Assembly (NCBI GenBank): GCA_017745075.1
Contig: JAGIAD010000004.1
Coordinates: forward strand, 232,512 to 296,511
Reading direction: 5' to 3'
DNA: 64,000 bases
DNA from: Sphingobacteriaceae bacterium
Lineage (GTDB): Bacteria > Bacteroidota > Bacteroidia > Sphingobacteriales > Sphingobacteriaceae
Positions within the stretch are counted from its first letter, which is position 1. Every line of letters starts with the position of its first letter. This document shows, piece after piece, positions 55,363 to 63,916 of this stretch. A model generated the notes under the pieces. It made no database searches. It saw only the letters and a program-made list of their open reading frames with translations, and had not been told where the DNA came from. The position numbers and the translations under genes are program-made.

Positions 55363-58300
55363 ATGAATAAATTCATTAAAGGTGTTATAGGTTTTGCATT
55401 GAAGAACAAGTATTTTATCTTTTTTGCTACTTTTATTTTAATCCTGTCAGGTTATTTGAGCTTTAAGCATACTGCTATCGATGCATTTCCTGATGTAACC
55501 AATACCAACATCATTATTATTACCCAATGGCCGGGCCGAAGTGCCGAAGAGGTAGAAAAGTTTGTAAGCCGACCGCTGGAAATTGCCATGAACCCAACGG
55601 AAAAACGTACCAGTATCCGTTCTTCATCGCTCTTCGGGCTTTCTATCGTAAAAGTAAGTTTTGAGGATGATGTAGATTATGCCGAAGCGCGCGTACAGGT
55701 AAATAACCACCTTGACGAGGCCGATCTGCCCGAAGGGATCAAACCAGAAGTACAGCCACCTTATGGTCCTACTGGCGAGATATTCCGTTACACACTTACC
55801 AGCGATACCAAATCTATCCGCGAATTAAAAACCCTTCAGGATTGGGTAGTACAAAGAGAGCTTTTATCTGTTTCGGGCATTGCCGATGTAGTGAGTTTTG
55901 GTGGTGAGGTAAAAACCTATCAAATTACCGTCGATCCGCAAAAAGCTATACAGTATGGTGTAAGTGCAACCGAACTCTTCGAGGCGGTATCTAAAAGCAA
56001 CATCAATGTAGGTGGTGATGTGATTGTGCAGAGCGGCCAGGCTTACGTGGTACGTGGTATAGGCGTACTCAATAATATCGATGAAATCAGGAATGTAGTG
56101 GTCGATAATGTTAATGGTACCCCTATATATGTTAAAACCATTGCCGAGGTAGCCGAATCGGCTTTACCAAGACTCGGGCAGGTTGGTCGTGATCAGGATC
56201 CTGATGTGGTGGAAGGCATTATCGTGATGAGAAAAGGTGGCAATCCGAGCGAGGTAATTGCCAGATTGAAAGAAAAGATAAATACGATCAATACCAGCAT
56301 ATTACCAAAAGATGTAAAAATAAAACCTTTCTACGATCGCGAAGACCTGGTAAACTATTCTGTACATACCGTAATGGGCAATATGCTCGAGGGGATATTG
56401 TTTGTAACCTTAATTGTGTTCCTGTTTATGGCCGATTGGCGTACCACCCTGATTGTTTCAGTTGTTATTCCATTAGCTTTGCTCTTTGCATTTATCTGCC
56501 TTAAATTAAAAGGCATGTCTGCCAATCTGCTATCTATGGGGGCTATCGATTTCGGAATCATTATAGATGGTGCTGTGGTAATGGTTGAAGGGATTTTTGT
56601 AACCTTAGATTTAAGCGCAAAAAAACTGGGAATGGACAGGTTTAACAAAATGAGTAAACTTGGATTCATTAAAAAGGCCTGCGTAGAAAATGGAAAGGGA
56701 ATTTTATTTGCAAAGCTCATTATCATTACAGGTTTGCTACCTATTTTTACCTTCCAAAAGGTAGAAGGTAAAATGTTCTCTCCCCTGGCGTGGACATTAA
56801 GTTTTGCCCTATTGGGTGCCCTGATCTTAACCTTTACGCTGGTACCTGCAATGGCCAGTGTACTCTTAAAAAAGGATGTTAAAGAAAAACACAATATCTT
56901 TTTGGAGTGGATTACCAAAACAACCCTAAAATTTTACGACCGCTGTTTCAAAAAAAAGAAGCTCGTTTTTAGCATTTCTATTATTGTATTGCTTTTAGGT
57001 ATTTTCAGCTTCAGGTTTTTGGGCACAGAATTTCTACCCAGTTTAGATGAGGGCTCTATTTATGTCCGCGCTACTGGTCCGTTGAGTATTTCTTTAGATG
57101 AAACTAAAAAGCTTTCGAATGAGATGAGAAAAATCTTTTTAAGCTTTGAAGAAGTTAAACAGGTAATGTCGCAAACCGGGAGGCCTAACGATGGAACAGA
57201 TGCAACAGGCTTTTATAACATGGAATTTCATGTTGATATTTATCCCCGTAAAGAATGGAAACGTAAGCAAACCAAAGAACAGTTGATCCAGCGCATGCAG
57301 GAAAAACTAAAAAGTTTCCCGGGCATCAACCTTAATTTTTCGCAACCCATTTCAGATAATGTAGAAGAAGCCGTATCGGGTGTAAAAGGCTCCATTGTAG
57401 TGAAGCTATTTGGCGAAAATTTCGATTACATCGAAAAAGAAGAGGAAAAAATAGAAAACATCTTAAAAACAGTTGAGGGTATTGAAGATTTGGGAATTCT
57501 CAGAAATCTTGGTCAGCCTGAATTACAGATCAACCTTGACCAGAAAAAGATGGCCTTATATGGTGTAAGCACAGCTGATGCCAATGCTGTAATTGAAATG
57601 GCTATTGGCGGTAAAGCCGCTACGCAGATTTATGAAGGCGAACGAAAATTTGACCTGATTATCCGTTATCCCGAAGATTTTAGAAACGATGAGAGTTCGA
57701 TCAGTAAATTACGGGTTCCGACCATATCTGGTACTAATGTTCAATTGGGCGAAATTTCGAGCATCCGTAAAATTACGGGACCAAGTATGATTTACCGCGA
57801 TAAACACAAACGTTATGGGGCCATTAAATTTTCAGTCAGGGGCCGCGATATGGGAAGCGTAATTGCCGAGGCACAGGAAAAAGTAAATGCAAAGATCCAT
57901 TTGCAACCAGGGTATACATTGGAATGGGCCGGAGATTTTGAAAACCAGCAAAGGGCAATTGCCAGGTTATCTCAGGCAGTTCCAGTGAGCTTATTACTCA
58001 TATTCTTCATCTTATTTGTGCTTTTCGGAAACATCAAAGATGCTTTATTGGTACTGAACAATGTTCCTTTTGCCATGATTGGCGGTATACTGGCCCTTTT
58101 GGTTGCAGGTGTAAACTTCAACATTTCGGCAGGCATTGGTTTTATCGCTCTTTTTGGAATCTGTGTGCAAAATGGGGTGCTGCTTATTACCCGCTTTAAA
58201 ACCAACATTGCCGATATGAAACACCATCCCGGCTCGACCTTTACCGACGCCATGCGTGCCGCAGTAACCAGCCGGTTCAGGCCTGTATTAATGACTGCTT

Positions 58301-58491
58301 TAATGGCTGCCATTGGCTTAATGCCTGCTGCATTATCAACCGGAATTGGTTCGGAGGCATCAAAACCATTGGCCATAGTAGTAATAGGCGGATTAATTAC
58401 CGATACACTTTTTAACCTTTTCGTTTATCCGATTGTGTTTTACTGGTCGAACCGTAAAAAGGTACAGAAAATGATGCCGGAGAGCGTGTAG
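55363..58491 (+). CDS. Heavy-metal RND efflux pump (CzcA/CusA family)
   Basis: 1042 residues with 12 membrane helices and two large periplasmic loops. The proton-relay motif of the metal-RND subfamily is in helix 4: Asp396, Asp402 and Glu409 in DFGIIIDGAVVMVEG. The N-terminus TAIDAFPDVTNTNIII is also characteristic. It drives metal out of the periplasm or cytoplasm using the proton gradient. The exact ion cannot be told from sequence. No metal sensor or P-type ATPase is adjacent. Confidence 0.93.
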   Translation: MNKFIKGVIGFALKNKYFIFFATFILILSGYLSFKHTAIDAFPDVTNTNIIIITQWPGRSAEEVEKFVSRPLEIAMNPTEKRTSIRSSSLFGLSIVKVSFEDDVDYAEARVQVNNHLDEADLPEGIKPEVQPPYGPTGEIFRYTLTSDTKSIRELKTLQDWVVQRELLSVSGIADVVSFGGEVKTYQITVDPQKAIQYGVSATELFEAVSKSNINVGGDVIVQSGQAYVVRGIGVLNNIDEIRNVVVDNVNGTPIYVKTIAEVAESALPRLGQVGRDQDPDVVEGIIVMRKGGNPSEVIARLKEKINTINTSILPKDVKIKPFYDREDLVNYSVHTVMGNMLEGILFVTLIVFLFMADWRTTLIVSVVIPLALLFAFICLKLKGMSANLLSMGAIDFGIIIDGAVVMVEGIFVTLDLSAKKLGMDRFNKMSKLGFIKKACVENGKGILFAKLIIITGLLPIFTFQKVEGKMFSPLAWTLSFALLGALILTFTLVPAMASVLLKKDVKEKHNIFLEWITKTTLKFYDRCFKKKKLVFSISIIVLLLGIFSFRFLGTEFLPSLDEGSIYVRATGPLSISLDETKKLSNEMRKIFLSFEEVKQVMSQTGRPNDGTDATGFYNMEFHVDIYPRKEWKRKQTKEQLIQRMQEKLKSFPGINLNFSQPISDNVEEAVSGVKGSIVVKLFGENFDYIEKEEEKIENILKTVEGIEDLGILRNLGQPELQINLDQKKMALYGVSTADANAVIEMAIGGKAATQIYEGERKFDLIIRYPEDFRNDESSISKLRVPTISGTNVQLGEISSIRKITGPSMIYRDKHKRYGAIKFSVRGRDMGSVIAEAQEKVNAKIHLQPGYTLEWAGDFENQQRAIARLSQAVPVSLLLIFFILFVLFGNIKDALLVLNNVPFAMIGGILALLVAGVNFNISAGIGFIALFGICVQNGVLLITRFKTNIADMKHHPGSTFTDAMRAAVTSRFRPVLMTALMAAIGLMPAALSTGIGSEASKPLAIVVIGGLITDTLFNLFVYPIVFYWSNRKKVQKMMPESV

Positions 58492-58569
58492 GGATGGAAG
58501 ATATGAAACGAATGATGAAAGATGTGGAATGGATAATGGAAGATGTGAGATGGAATATCCAAGCGATCC

Positions 58570-58757
58570 ATCATCCTGAGGGATAATTTATTGTATGAAA
58601 TCAATATTATTGACAGCCCTCTCACGAGTCGTCATTTCGAGCGAGTGCAACGTAGTCGAGAAATCTGTCTTATAGATTTCTCCATTTCGCTACCGATGAA
58701 AAATCGGCACGCTCCAGTCGAAAGGACGATTCTTCTATAAGAACTGTCAATGGTAGC
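58570..58757. repeat. MITE-like intergenic repeat, copy 2 (inverted relative to copy 1)
   Basis: The core runs ATTGACAG (58609) to CTGTCAAT (ending 58751). It is the reverse complement of 13634-13847 through both ends and flanks, lacking about 30 central bases. Long blocks such as ATTTCTCCATTTCGCTACCG are identical. Confidence 0.8.
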
Positions 58758-58808
58758 GGAGTCGAAGGATCAATCATAAATGTTAAGTTGCGTCATTAAA
58801 GAGCATCG

Positions 58809-58940
58809 TCATCTCGACTGAAACGCAGTGGAACGGAGAGATCTGTCTAGCAAGATCTCTCCCGTACATCGTCACCCTGAACTTAGTTCAGGGTCTTTCA
58901 TGCAAATAGATCTCTCCGTCACGTTTCAGTCCAGATAACA
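58809..58940. repeat. Member of the TCGTCATTTCGA palindromic repeat family
   Basis: TCGTCATCTCGACTGAAACG at the left faces CGTTTCAGTCCAGATAAC at the right. An inner hairpin CCCTGAACTTAGTTCAGGG is perfect. AGATCTCTCC occurs twice inside. Confidence 0.65.
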
Positions 58941-58992
58941 ACTTTGCTTACTCCGCGCATTTTCCGCTGTGTACTTAGTGGTTAAAACCATA

Positions 58993-59976
58993 CTACTTTA
59001 GCCCGCTGATATATCTTTTTATTAACGCTACTCCTTCCCTATCAATTACAGTTGTGCCCAGTTTTGGCATATGAAACTCACCCATTTGGTTTGTTCTGAT
59101 AACGATATTGCTTTTATTAAAGCTGATTCCTGTATGGTCCAAATCCGTTCTGTAATCGAGGTTTAATGTGGTATTACCAGCAAATCCACCGGCTTGATGG
59201 CAATGTGCGCAGTTAATATCCATATAGGCCCTCGCGCGTTGCCCTACAGGTATGGAAGTATCATGATAATTGGGCAGCTTGGTTAATGAATCGATTTTAC
59301 CCTTTTTTATCACTCCTCTTTTCATCAGGTAGCTTAATTGGTTAATACTTTCACCACCTCTTTCAACATTGAAATTCAGATTTCTTGCTTTCGGCCCGAT
59401 TGGAATAAGTTCGTCGTTTTGCCTATGGCAGCTTACACATTCTTGTTTGGTGGGTATATGATAAGAAATCTTTCTCCTTTCACCATCTAAACCCATAAAA
59501 TCAATTGGAATAGCTGCACCATCGGCAATCAGGTCGGCTTCATTCTGAGCCGCATTCCACCTGAAAGTAGCCACGTTCCACTTTGATTGATGCAGGATCA
59601 GCAAACGTGTTTCTATAATTTCCCTGCCTTTTTTAGCAACTTTCGAATAATAAAAGGTCTTGGCTATAATAGTTCCTTCAGGAAAAATGGGTAAACCCGC
59701 TCCATTCAATACCATTTGTTTTCCTTTCGGCAATTTAATAAGGCGTTGTTTTTCGGCATAATCCGTAAAAAGTGTAGAAGCAAGTTCAAAAATTTCTACG
59801 CCGTCGTTCGGTTTAAGCTTAGCCATTTCCCCTTTAAAAAGCTGATAAGACGAAAGTTTAGCTTTAAAACTGATCCCATTATTAATGTTCTTCCTCCCCG
59901 AGCTGTTACACGACCAGACATAAACAATTGGGCAAACCAACACTACGATAATGATACTGTACTTTTTATATTTCAT
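58993..59976 (-). CDS. Diheme c-type cytochrome, SO2930-like
   Basis: 327 residues. The N-terminus has a hydrophobic signal with a Cys-containing end (VYVWSC), so it may be a lipoprotein. Two heme c sites are visible: CVSCH near residue 181 and CAHCH near residue 256. The regions around them (FRWNAAQNEADLIADG, then KQECVSCHRQ, then DINCAHCHQAGGFAGN) match the SO2930 family of diheme cytochromes, whose redox partner is unknown. It is last of three genes downstream of a TetR operator, 9 bases after the DUF3817 gene. Confidence 0.85.
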   Translation of the reverse strand: MKYKKYSIIIVVLVCPIVYVWSCNSSGRKNINNGISFKAKLSSYQLFKGEMAKLKPNDGVEIFELASTLFTDYAEKQRLIKLPKGKQMVLNGAGLPIFPEGTIIAKTFYYSKVAKKGREIIETRLLILHQSKWNVATFRWNAAQNEADLIADGAAIPIDFMGLDGERRKISYHIPTKQECVSCHRQNDELIPIGPKARNLNFNVERGGESINQLSYLMKRGVIKKGKIDSLTKLPNYHDTSIPVGQRARAYMDINCAHCHQAGGFAGNTTLNLDYRTDLDHTGISFNKSNIVIRTNQMGEFHMPKLGTTVIDREGVALIKRYISGLK

Positions 59977-59985
59977 GCTATATCA

Positions 59986-60321
59986 CTAACCCAGTTTATC
60001 GTCTCCTTCATGAATGAGTGATTGTGGTACCAGAATATATTTGTCGATATAAAAAGTACCAAAAGGAATCATGCAGGCCAATAATACTTTCCAGGTTACT
60101 TTAGAAAACACCCATTTACAGGCCACGCCTACGCTGAAAGTAATGAAAACAAAGAGGCAAAAAAGTAGTCCATGGATGGGGCCCATCAACTTTACCAGTC
60201 CGGGGCTGTGCAATATGTATTTTAGCGGAACTGCTACAAATACGAGCACCAATAATGAGGTTCCTTCTAAGAAACCGATAATTCTTAATCTTCTGATTGG
60301 GGTTTTTAACAGATTTAACAT
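59986..60321 (-). CDS. DUF3817 integral membrane protein
   Basis: 111 residues, three hydrophobic segments. The family pattern is clear: RRLRIIGFLEGTSLLVLVFVAVPLKY, then GPIHGLLFCLFVF with a conserved Gly-His. The function of DUF3817 proteins is unknown; some relatives are fused to transporters. It lies 12 bases after the four-helix gene and 9 before the cytochrome. Confidence 0.82.
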   Translation of the reverse strand: MLNLLKTPIRRLRIIGFLEGTSLLVLVFVAVPLKYILHSPGLVKLMGPIHGLLFCLFVFITFSVGVACKWVFSKVTWKVLLACMIPFGTFYIDKYILVPQSLIHEGDDKLG

Positions 60322-60333
60322 TACAATTTAATT

Positions 60334-60798
60334 TTAAAAAGATCTTAAAAATGGACGGCTGGCAAAGGGCGAAAATGGCCATGGAATAGCGATAAGTATG
60401 ACCAAAAGCGCCAGGCAAAACCAAAATAGCATGGTTGAAAATTTTTGGACGTCGGTTTCCATTCTCTTTGCTTTTGATGAACCAAGCGTAATCAACACTA
60501 CCGAAGTGGCCATGAGCCAGATATGGATATATTTAAAAAATACATGTTCAGAAACTAAATGGCTGGTATCACTTTCTGCCATTGCAAACTTCACCACCGG
60601 ACTGATCATGTATAAACTTAAGCCGAGTAAGAGCTGAATCTGCGAAATCGTAGCGGTAGTATGCCGCATAAAATTGGCATGAGCCGTAAATTTAAGGTGC
60701 TGAAAGCGCCCCCTTGCAGCAAGGTAAATGCTGTAAAGCAATGATAGAAGTACAAACCAGCGGTTAATAGAATGCAGGCCGAGAAGAATTTGATGCAT
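60334..60798 (-). CDS. Four-helix membrane protein, cytochrome b-like
   Basis: 154 residues with hydrophobic segments at about 10-28, 50-68, 88-106 and 122-143. Histidines 9, 45, 84 and 92 lie at or near helix ends and could bind heme, which fits a cytochrome b-like role next to a diheme cytochrome c, but this is inference. First gene of the three-gene unit. A TetR-type operator is 15 bases upstream of the start. Confidence 0.7.
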   Translation of the reverse strand: MHQILLGLHSINRWFVLLSLLYSIYLAARGRFQHLKFTAHANFMRHTTATISQIQLLLGLSLYMISPVVKFAMAESDTSHLVSEHVFFKYIHIWLMATSVVLITLGSSKAKRMETDVQKFSTMLFWFCLALLVILIAIPWPFSPFASRPFLRSF

Positions 60799-60813
60799 AT
60801 TGGAACAGGTTAA

Positions 60814-60833
60814 AACATACTAACTAGTATGTT
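60814..60833. promoter_or_regulatory. TetR operator upstream of the cytochrome module
   Basis: AACATACTAACTAGTATGTT: 18 of 20 positions self-complementary. Its arms AACATAC and GTATGTT are identical to those of the site in front of the tetR gene at 61435. Confidence 0.78.
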
Positions 60834-60849
60834 ATGATGTAAAAAAAAT

Positions 60850-61434
60850 TTAGAGTTTATTTAAATAGGTTTTAAGGCCTTTTAAGTAGGTTGTATAGCT
60901 CGATTTGCCTAGCGCTTTGCCAATATTCCTTACTCCACCATAGCCTGAGATCACCACCATGGCCACTTCTTCAGGTACAAAAGTGCCCGTAAAAATATGA
61001 GCTTCCTTTCCTTTATTGAGCGCAGCTACAATTGCATTTTGCCATTGTTTAACCAATTTGGAAAGCGTTTTTTTAAATACAGGATTCATCGGCGACATTT
61101 CTTCGATCAGGTTAATGGCCGGGCAACCATAATCGGGATTAAAAAAGACAAAATCGTTCAGGAGGTTCTCCATAACGTTGTAAATGTCTTTAGCAGGGTC
61201 CTTTCCTTCTTCTAAAGGTTTAATCATGACGTTGTACATGCCCGGATACAATACTTCAGTAATCAGGCTTAGGCCCATATCATCTTTGGTTTTGAAATGA
61301 TAATAAAAAGCCCCTTTTGTTACCTGTGTAGTGGCAATAATTTCATCAATACTCGTAGACTGGTATCCCTTTCGGTAAATCAGTTCAAAAGATTTCTGTA
61401 AAATCATCATCCGCGTATCGGCTGCCTTAGACAT
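60850..61434 (-). CDS. TetR/AcrR-family repressor
   Basis: 194 residues. The N-terminal DNA-binding domain reads MMILQKSFELIYRKGYQSTSIDEI, then TQVTKGAFYYHFKTKDDMG, the classic TetR helix-turn-helix. The C-terminal ligand domain has conserved FVFFNPDYGCPAINLIEEM, like the TetR_C group with a cysteine. Matching operators lie in front of its own gene and in front of the three-gene membrane/cytochrome unit, so it probably controls both. Confidence 0.9.
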   Translation of the reverse strand: MSKAADTRMMILQKSFELIYRKGYQSTSIDEIIATTQVTKGAFYYHFKTKDDMGLSLITEVLYPGMYNVMIKPLEEGKDPAKDIYNVMENLLNDFVFFNPDYGCPAINLIEEMSPMNPVFKKTLSKLVKQWQNAIVAALNKGKEAHIFTGTFVPEEVAMVVISGYGGVRNIGKALGKSSYTTYLKGLKTYLNKL

Positions 61435-61454
61435 AACATACTAATTGGTATGTT
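61435..61454. promoter_or_regulatory. TetR autoregulatory operator
   Basis: AACATACTAATTGGTATGTT: 18 of 20 positions self-complementary, directly before the tetR start. It begins right after the - strand -7 box. Confidence 0.8.
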
Positions 61455-61456
61455 GG

Positions 61457-61464
61457 CAAATATA
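61457..61464 (-). promoter_or_regulatory. tetR -7 box
   Basis: On the - strand TATATTTG, an exact TAnnTTTG match, two bases before the operator. The -33 element is not clear. Confidence 0.6.
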
Positions 61465-61522
61465 GGCGGATTGCAATTTAAAAATTTAATTGACGTGTCA
61501 TCATTTTGTATTTTCTCATTTT

Positions 61523-61559
61523 GGCTACAAAAGCCCTCAATTAGGCTACAAATCAGCCT
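61523..61559 (+). promoter_or_regulatory. GGCTACAAA direct repeat upstream of the SDR gene
   Basis: GGCTACAAAAGCC (61523-61535) and GGCTACAAATCAGCC (61544-61558) share GGCTACAAA with a 21-base period. Paired direct repeats two turns apart are typical AraC-type sites, and an AraC-type gene is encoded just downstream. Confidence 0.45.
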
Positions 61560-61603
61560 CACACCTTGCCCACCTTTGATCCATCATTTATTCAGATAAT
61601 ATT

Positions 61604-62464
61604 ATGGAACACCAACAGGAACATCAGGGTAAAAATACCCAAACAGTTAATAAGGTCTGGTTTATTACAGGAGCATCCCGCGGATTTGGGCGCGTATGGG
61701 CAACAGCAGCTTTAGAACGCGGCGATAAGGTGGCAGCAACGGCAAGAAACCTCTCGGGCATTGCCGATCTTCAGGAAAAGTACAAAGAAAATGTATTGAC
61801 TCTCGAACTTGACGTAACTGATTACGGTCAGGTAGCAAAAACCGTTCAACAGGCACACGAACATTTCGGGCGATTAGACGTTGTTTTAAATAATGCAGGC
61901 TATTCGCTTGTGGGTACTATCGAGGAAGCTACCATTGACCAGGTTAAGGCCATGTACAACACCAACATTTTTGGAGCGGTGGCTGTTATACAGGCTGCGC
62001 TGCCTATACTACGCAAACAGGGCTTTGGCCATATTTTAGGTACATCCAGCAACCTTGGTCACGTTGTTTTACCTGTTATTGGCTATTATTGTTCATCTAA
62101 ATGGGCATTTGAAGCTATTCACGAAAGCCTGGCCGCAGAGGTAAAATCGTTTGGGATCAAAGTAACCATTATCGAACCAGGCGCCTATGCCACCGAATTC
62201 GGAAGTCAGGCTTCTTTAAAGTTTGCAGAAGGATTAGATGTATATAGCGGTTTTAAAGCAAAGTTTTTTGAAGGTTTGCAGCAAATGGAAAGAGGTAATC
62301 CGGAGGCAACGCCGGAGGCCATTTTTAAAGTGGTGGATACAGAAAACCCACCTTTACGTTTATCACTCGGCAGCCATAACCTGGCCTGGGTACGTACGGC
62401 TTACGCTGAGCGTATAGCCAGCTGGGAAGAATGGGAAGCGGTATCGAATGCAGCACAGGGTTAA
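61604..62464 (+). CDS. Short-chain dehydrogenase/reductase
   Basis: 286 residues. The coenzyme motif FITGASRGFGR (TGxxxGxG) and the catalytic YYCSSK (YxxxK) with an upstream Ser are present, with NNAGY for fold stability. Arg and Ala residues after strand 2 (ATARN) suggest NADP(H). The substrate is unknown; this classical-extended group is often named by similarity to ketoreductases. It is followed 65 bases later by an AraC-family gene, and such pairs are common. Confidence 0.88.
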   Translation: MEHQQEHQGKNTQTVNKVWFITGASRGFGRVWATAALERGDKVAATARNLSGIADLQEKYKENVLTLELDVTDYGQVAKTVQQAHEHFGRLDVVLNNAGYSLVGTIEEATIDQVKAMYNTNIFGAVAVIQAALPILRKQGFGHILGTSSNLGHVVLPVIGYYCSSKWAFEAIHESLAAEVKSFGIKVTIIEPGAYATEFGSQASLKFAEGLDVYSGFKAKFFEGLQQMERGNPEATPEAIFKVVDTENPPLRLSLGSHNLAWVRTAYAERIASWEEWEAVSNAAQG

Positions 62465-62481
62465 TTAATCAGAAATCAACC

Positions 62482-62515
62482 ATATAACCGATAAACACAG
62501 GCTTATCGGTTATAT
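62482..62515. promoter_or_regulatory. 13-bp perfect inverted repeat overlapping the araC-type promoter
   Basis: ATATAACCGATAA (62482-62494) and TTATCGGTTATAT (62503-62515) flank eight bases. The right arm overlaps TATATTTG (62511-62518), an exact -7 box, 11 bases before the next ATG. It may be an operator, or a terminator for the SDR gene lacking a good T run. Confidence 0.55.
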
Positions 62516-62529
62516 TTGTATATATCAAT

Positions 62530-63453
62530 ATGAAAAAGGTAGAAAATAGCCCTTATAAATTCAGTTCGTTAACAGAAGCACACCGGATGTTGGGGCTGCC
62601 CCAGCCTAAACACCCCTTGATCAGCCTGATCAACAATGAAGATCATCCGGTTGAAATGAACGGACAGCCTAATTCGCATATCCTGAATTTTTATAAGATT
62701 TCGTATAAACCAAAATTAAGCGGCAGGCTAAAATATGGTCAGAGTTATTATGATTTTGATGAAGGCGGTTTATTATTTGCGGCTCCCAACCAGATTATTG
62801 GTCATGATGAGGATTTAAGCTCAAGTGTTTGCTCCCTATTTACTTTATTGATCCATCCCGATTTTTTACTGTCTTATCCGATCGCTAAAAAAATCAAAAG
62901 TTATGGTTTCTTTTCATACTCGGCCAATGAGGCCCTGCACCTATCAGAAAAAGAAAAAACCACTATTATTACTATTTTTAAGAATATTGAGGAAGAACTG
63001 AACAGCAGGATCGACGATTTTAGCCAGGATGTGATCATCACACAAATCGAACTGTTGTTAAATTACAGCAATCGCTTTTACAAACGGCAATTTATTACAC
63101 GCAAAGTATTAAACAACGACCTTTTGCAAAAACTCGAAGAATTGTTAGAGGAATACTTTAATGATCAGGTAACCATGCTTAAAGGCTTACCTACGGTGCA
63201 ATACCTTTCCGATCATTTAAATGTTTCGCCAAGTTATTTAAGCGATCTGCTCCGTTCGCTAACCGGACAGAACGCACAACAACATATCCACCAGAAACTG
63301 ATCGAAAAAGCAAAAGAAAAATTATCAGGCACCAATTTATCGGTAAGTGAAGTGGCATACGAACTGGGCTTTGAACACCCGCAATCCTTTAATAAATTAT
63401 TCAAAGCAAAAACGAAAGTATCGCCATTGGCATTTAGAAAAATGTTTAATTAG
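62530..63453 (+). CDS. AraC-family transcriptional regulator
   Basis: 307 residues. The N-terminal part is a cupin-like effector domain (YGQSYYDFDEGGLLFAAPNQIIG). The C-terminal 100 residues carry two helix-turn-helices: PTVQYLSDHLNVSPSYLSDLLRSLTG and LSVSEVAYELGFEHPQSFNKLFKAKTKVSPLAFRKMF. It probably controls the SDR gene immediately upstream, itself, or both. Confidence 0.9.
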   Translation: MKKVENSPYKFSSLTEAHRMLGLPQPKHPLISLINNEDHPVEMNGQPNSHILNFYKISYKPKLSGRLKYGQSYYDFDEGGLLFAAPNQIIGHDEDLSSSVCSLFTLLIHPDFLLSYPIAKKIKSYGFFSYSANEALHLSEKEKTTIITIFKNIEEELNSRIDDFSQDVIITQIELLLNYSNRFYKRQFITRKVLNNDLLQKLEELLEEYFNDQVTMLKGLPTVQYLSDHLNVSPSYLSDLLRSLTGQNAQQHIHQKLIEKAKEKLSGTNLSVSEVAYELGFEHPQSFNKLFKAKTKVSPLAFRKMFN

Positions 63454-63517
63454 CAAAAGACAATTTTGATGTAGCGTTTTGGTTCGCCCTATCGTATAAG
63501 CTGTAAATTAAAGCTTT

Positions 63518-63916
63518 ATGAAAAAAATATTTTTACTCATCCTGGCTACGGCAGGTCTTTTGTATATATCCTGCAAAAAATCAGAACACAATAATGACGG
63601 ACCTGGCGAAGTTTACGGTAAATGGAAACTGACTGAAACCATGTTTGATCCTGGCGATGGAAGTGGTAAATACAAAAAAGTAACCGGCGAGGCCAAATAC
63701 CTTATTCTAAGCAAATCGGCAGACAAAGCCGGTAAATTTGAAGGTGATGCGCTTCCGGATTTATTCTCCTTCAGGATTTTGGACAGTGTAAAAATGGAAG
63801 TTTACAGCAATACTTATAAAATGCCATTAACTTATTATTACAAAGTTTCGGCAAAATCGTTAGAGCTTAATCCGCCTTGTATTGAGGGGTGTGGCTATAG
63901 GTTTGTTCGGGAATAA
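63518..63916 (+). CDS. Small lipoprotein with lipocalin-like domain
   Basis: 132 residues with a lipobox LLYISC (Cys19). The mature part (GEVYGKWKLTETMFDPGDGSGKYKKV, then LELNPPCIEGCGYRFVRE) looks like the short lipocalin-like lipoproteins of Bacteroidota, which have a beta-barrel fold of unknown ligand. Two cysteines near the C-terminus could form a disulfide. It is probably monocistronic. Confidence 0.72.
   Translation: MKKIFLLILATAGLLYISCKKSEHNNDGPGEVYGKWKLTETMFDPGDGSGKYKKVTGEAKYLILSKSADKAGKFEGDALPDLFSFRILDSVKMEVYSNTYKMPLTYYYKVSAKSLELNPPCIEGCGYRFVRE

Larger units (their letters stand above)
58492..58992. other. Gene-free convergent region made of intergenic repeats
   Basis: 501 bases without a credible gene. 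It starts with a purine-rich GATGGAAGATATG-type tract, then holds MITE-like copy 2 (58570-58757) and a further palindromic repeat (58809-58940). Confidence 0.7.

Noticed and set aside
56355..56918. A 187-codon antisense frame in the RND pump gene
   Set aside because: Antisense to conserved membrane helices and the proton-relay motif, without any support of its own.
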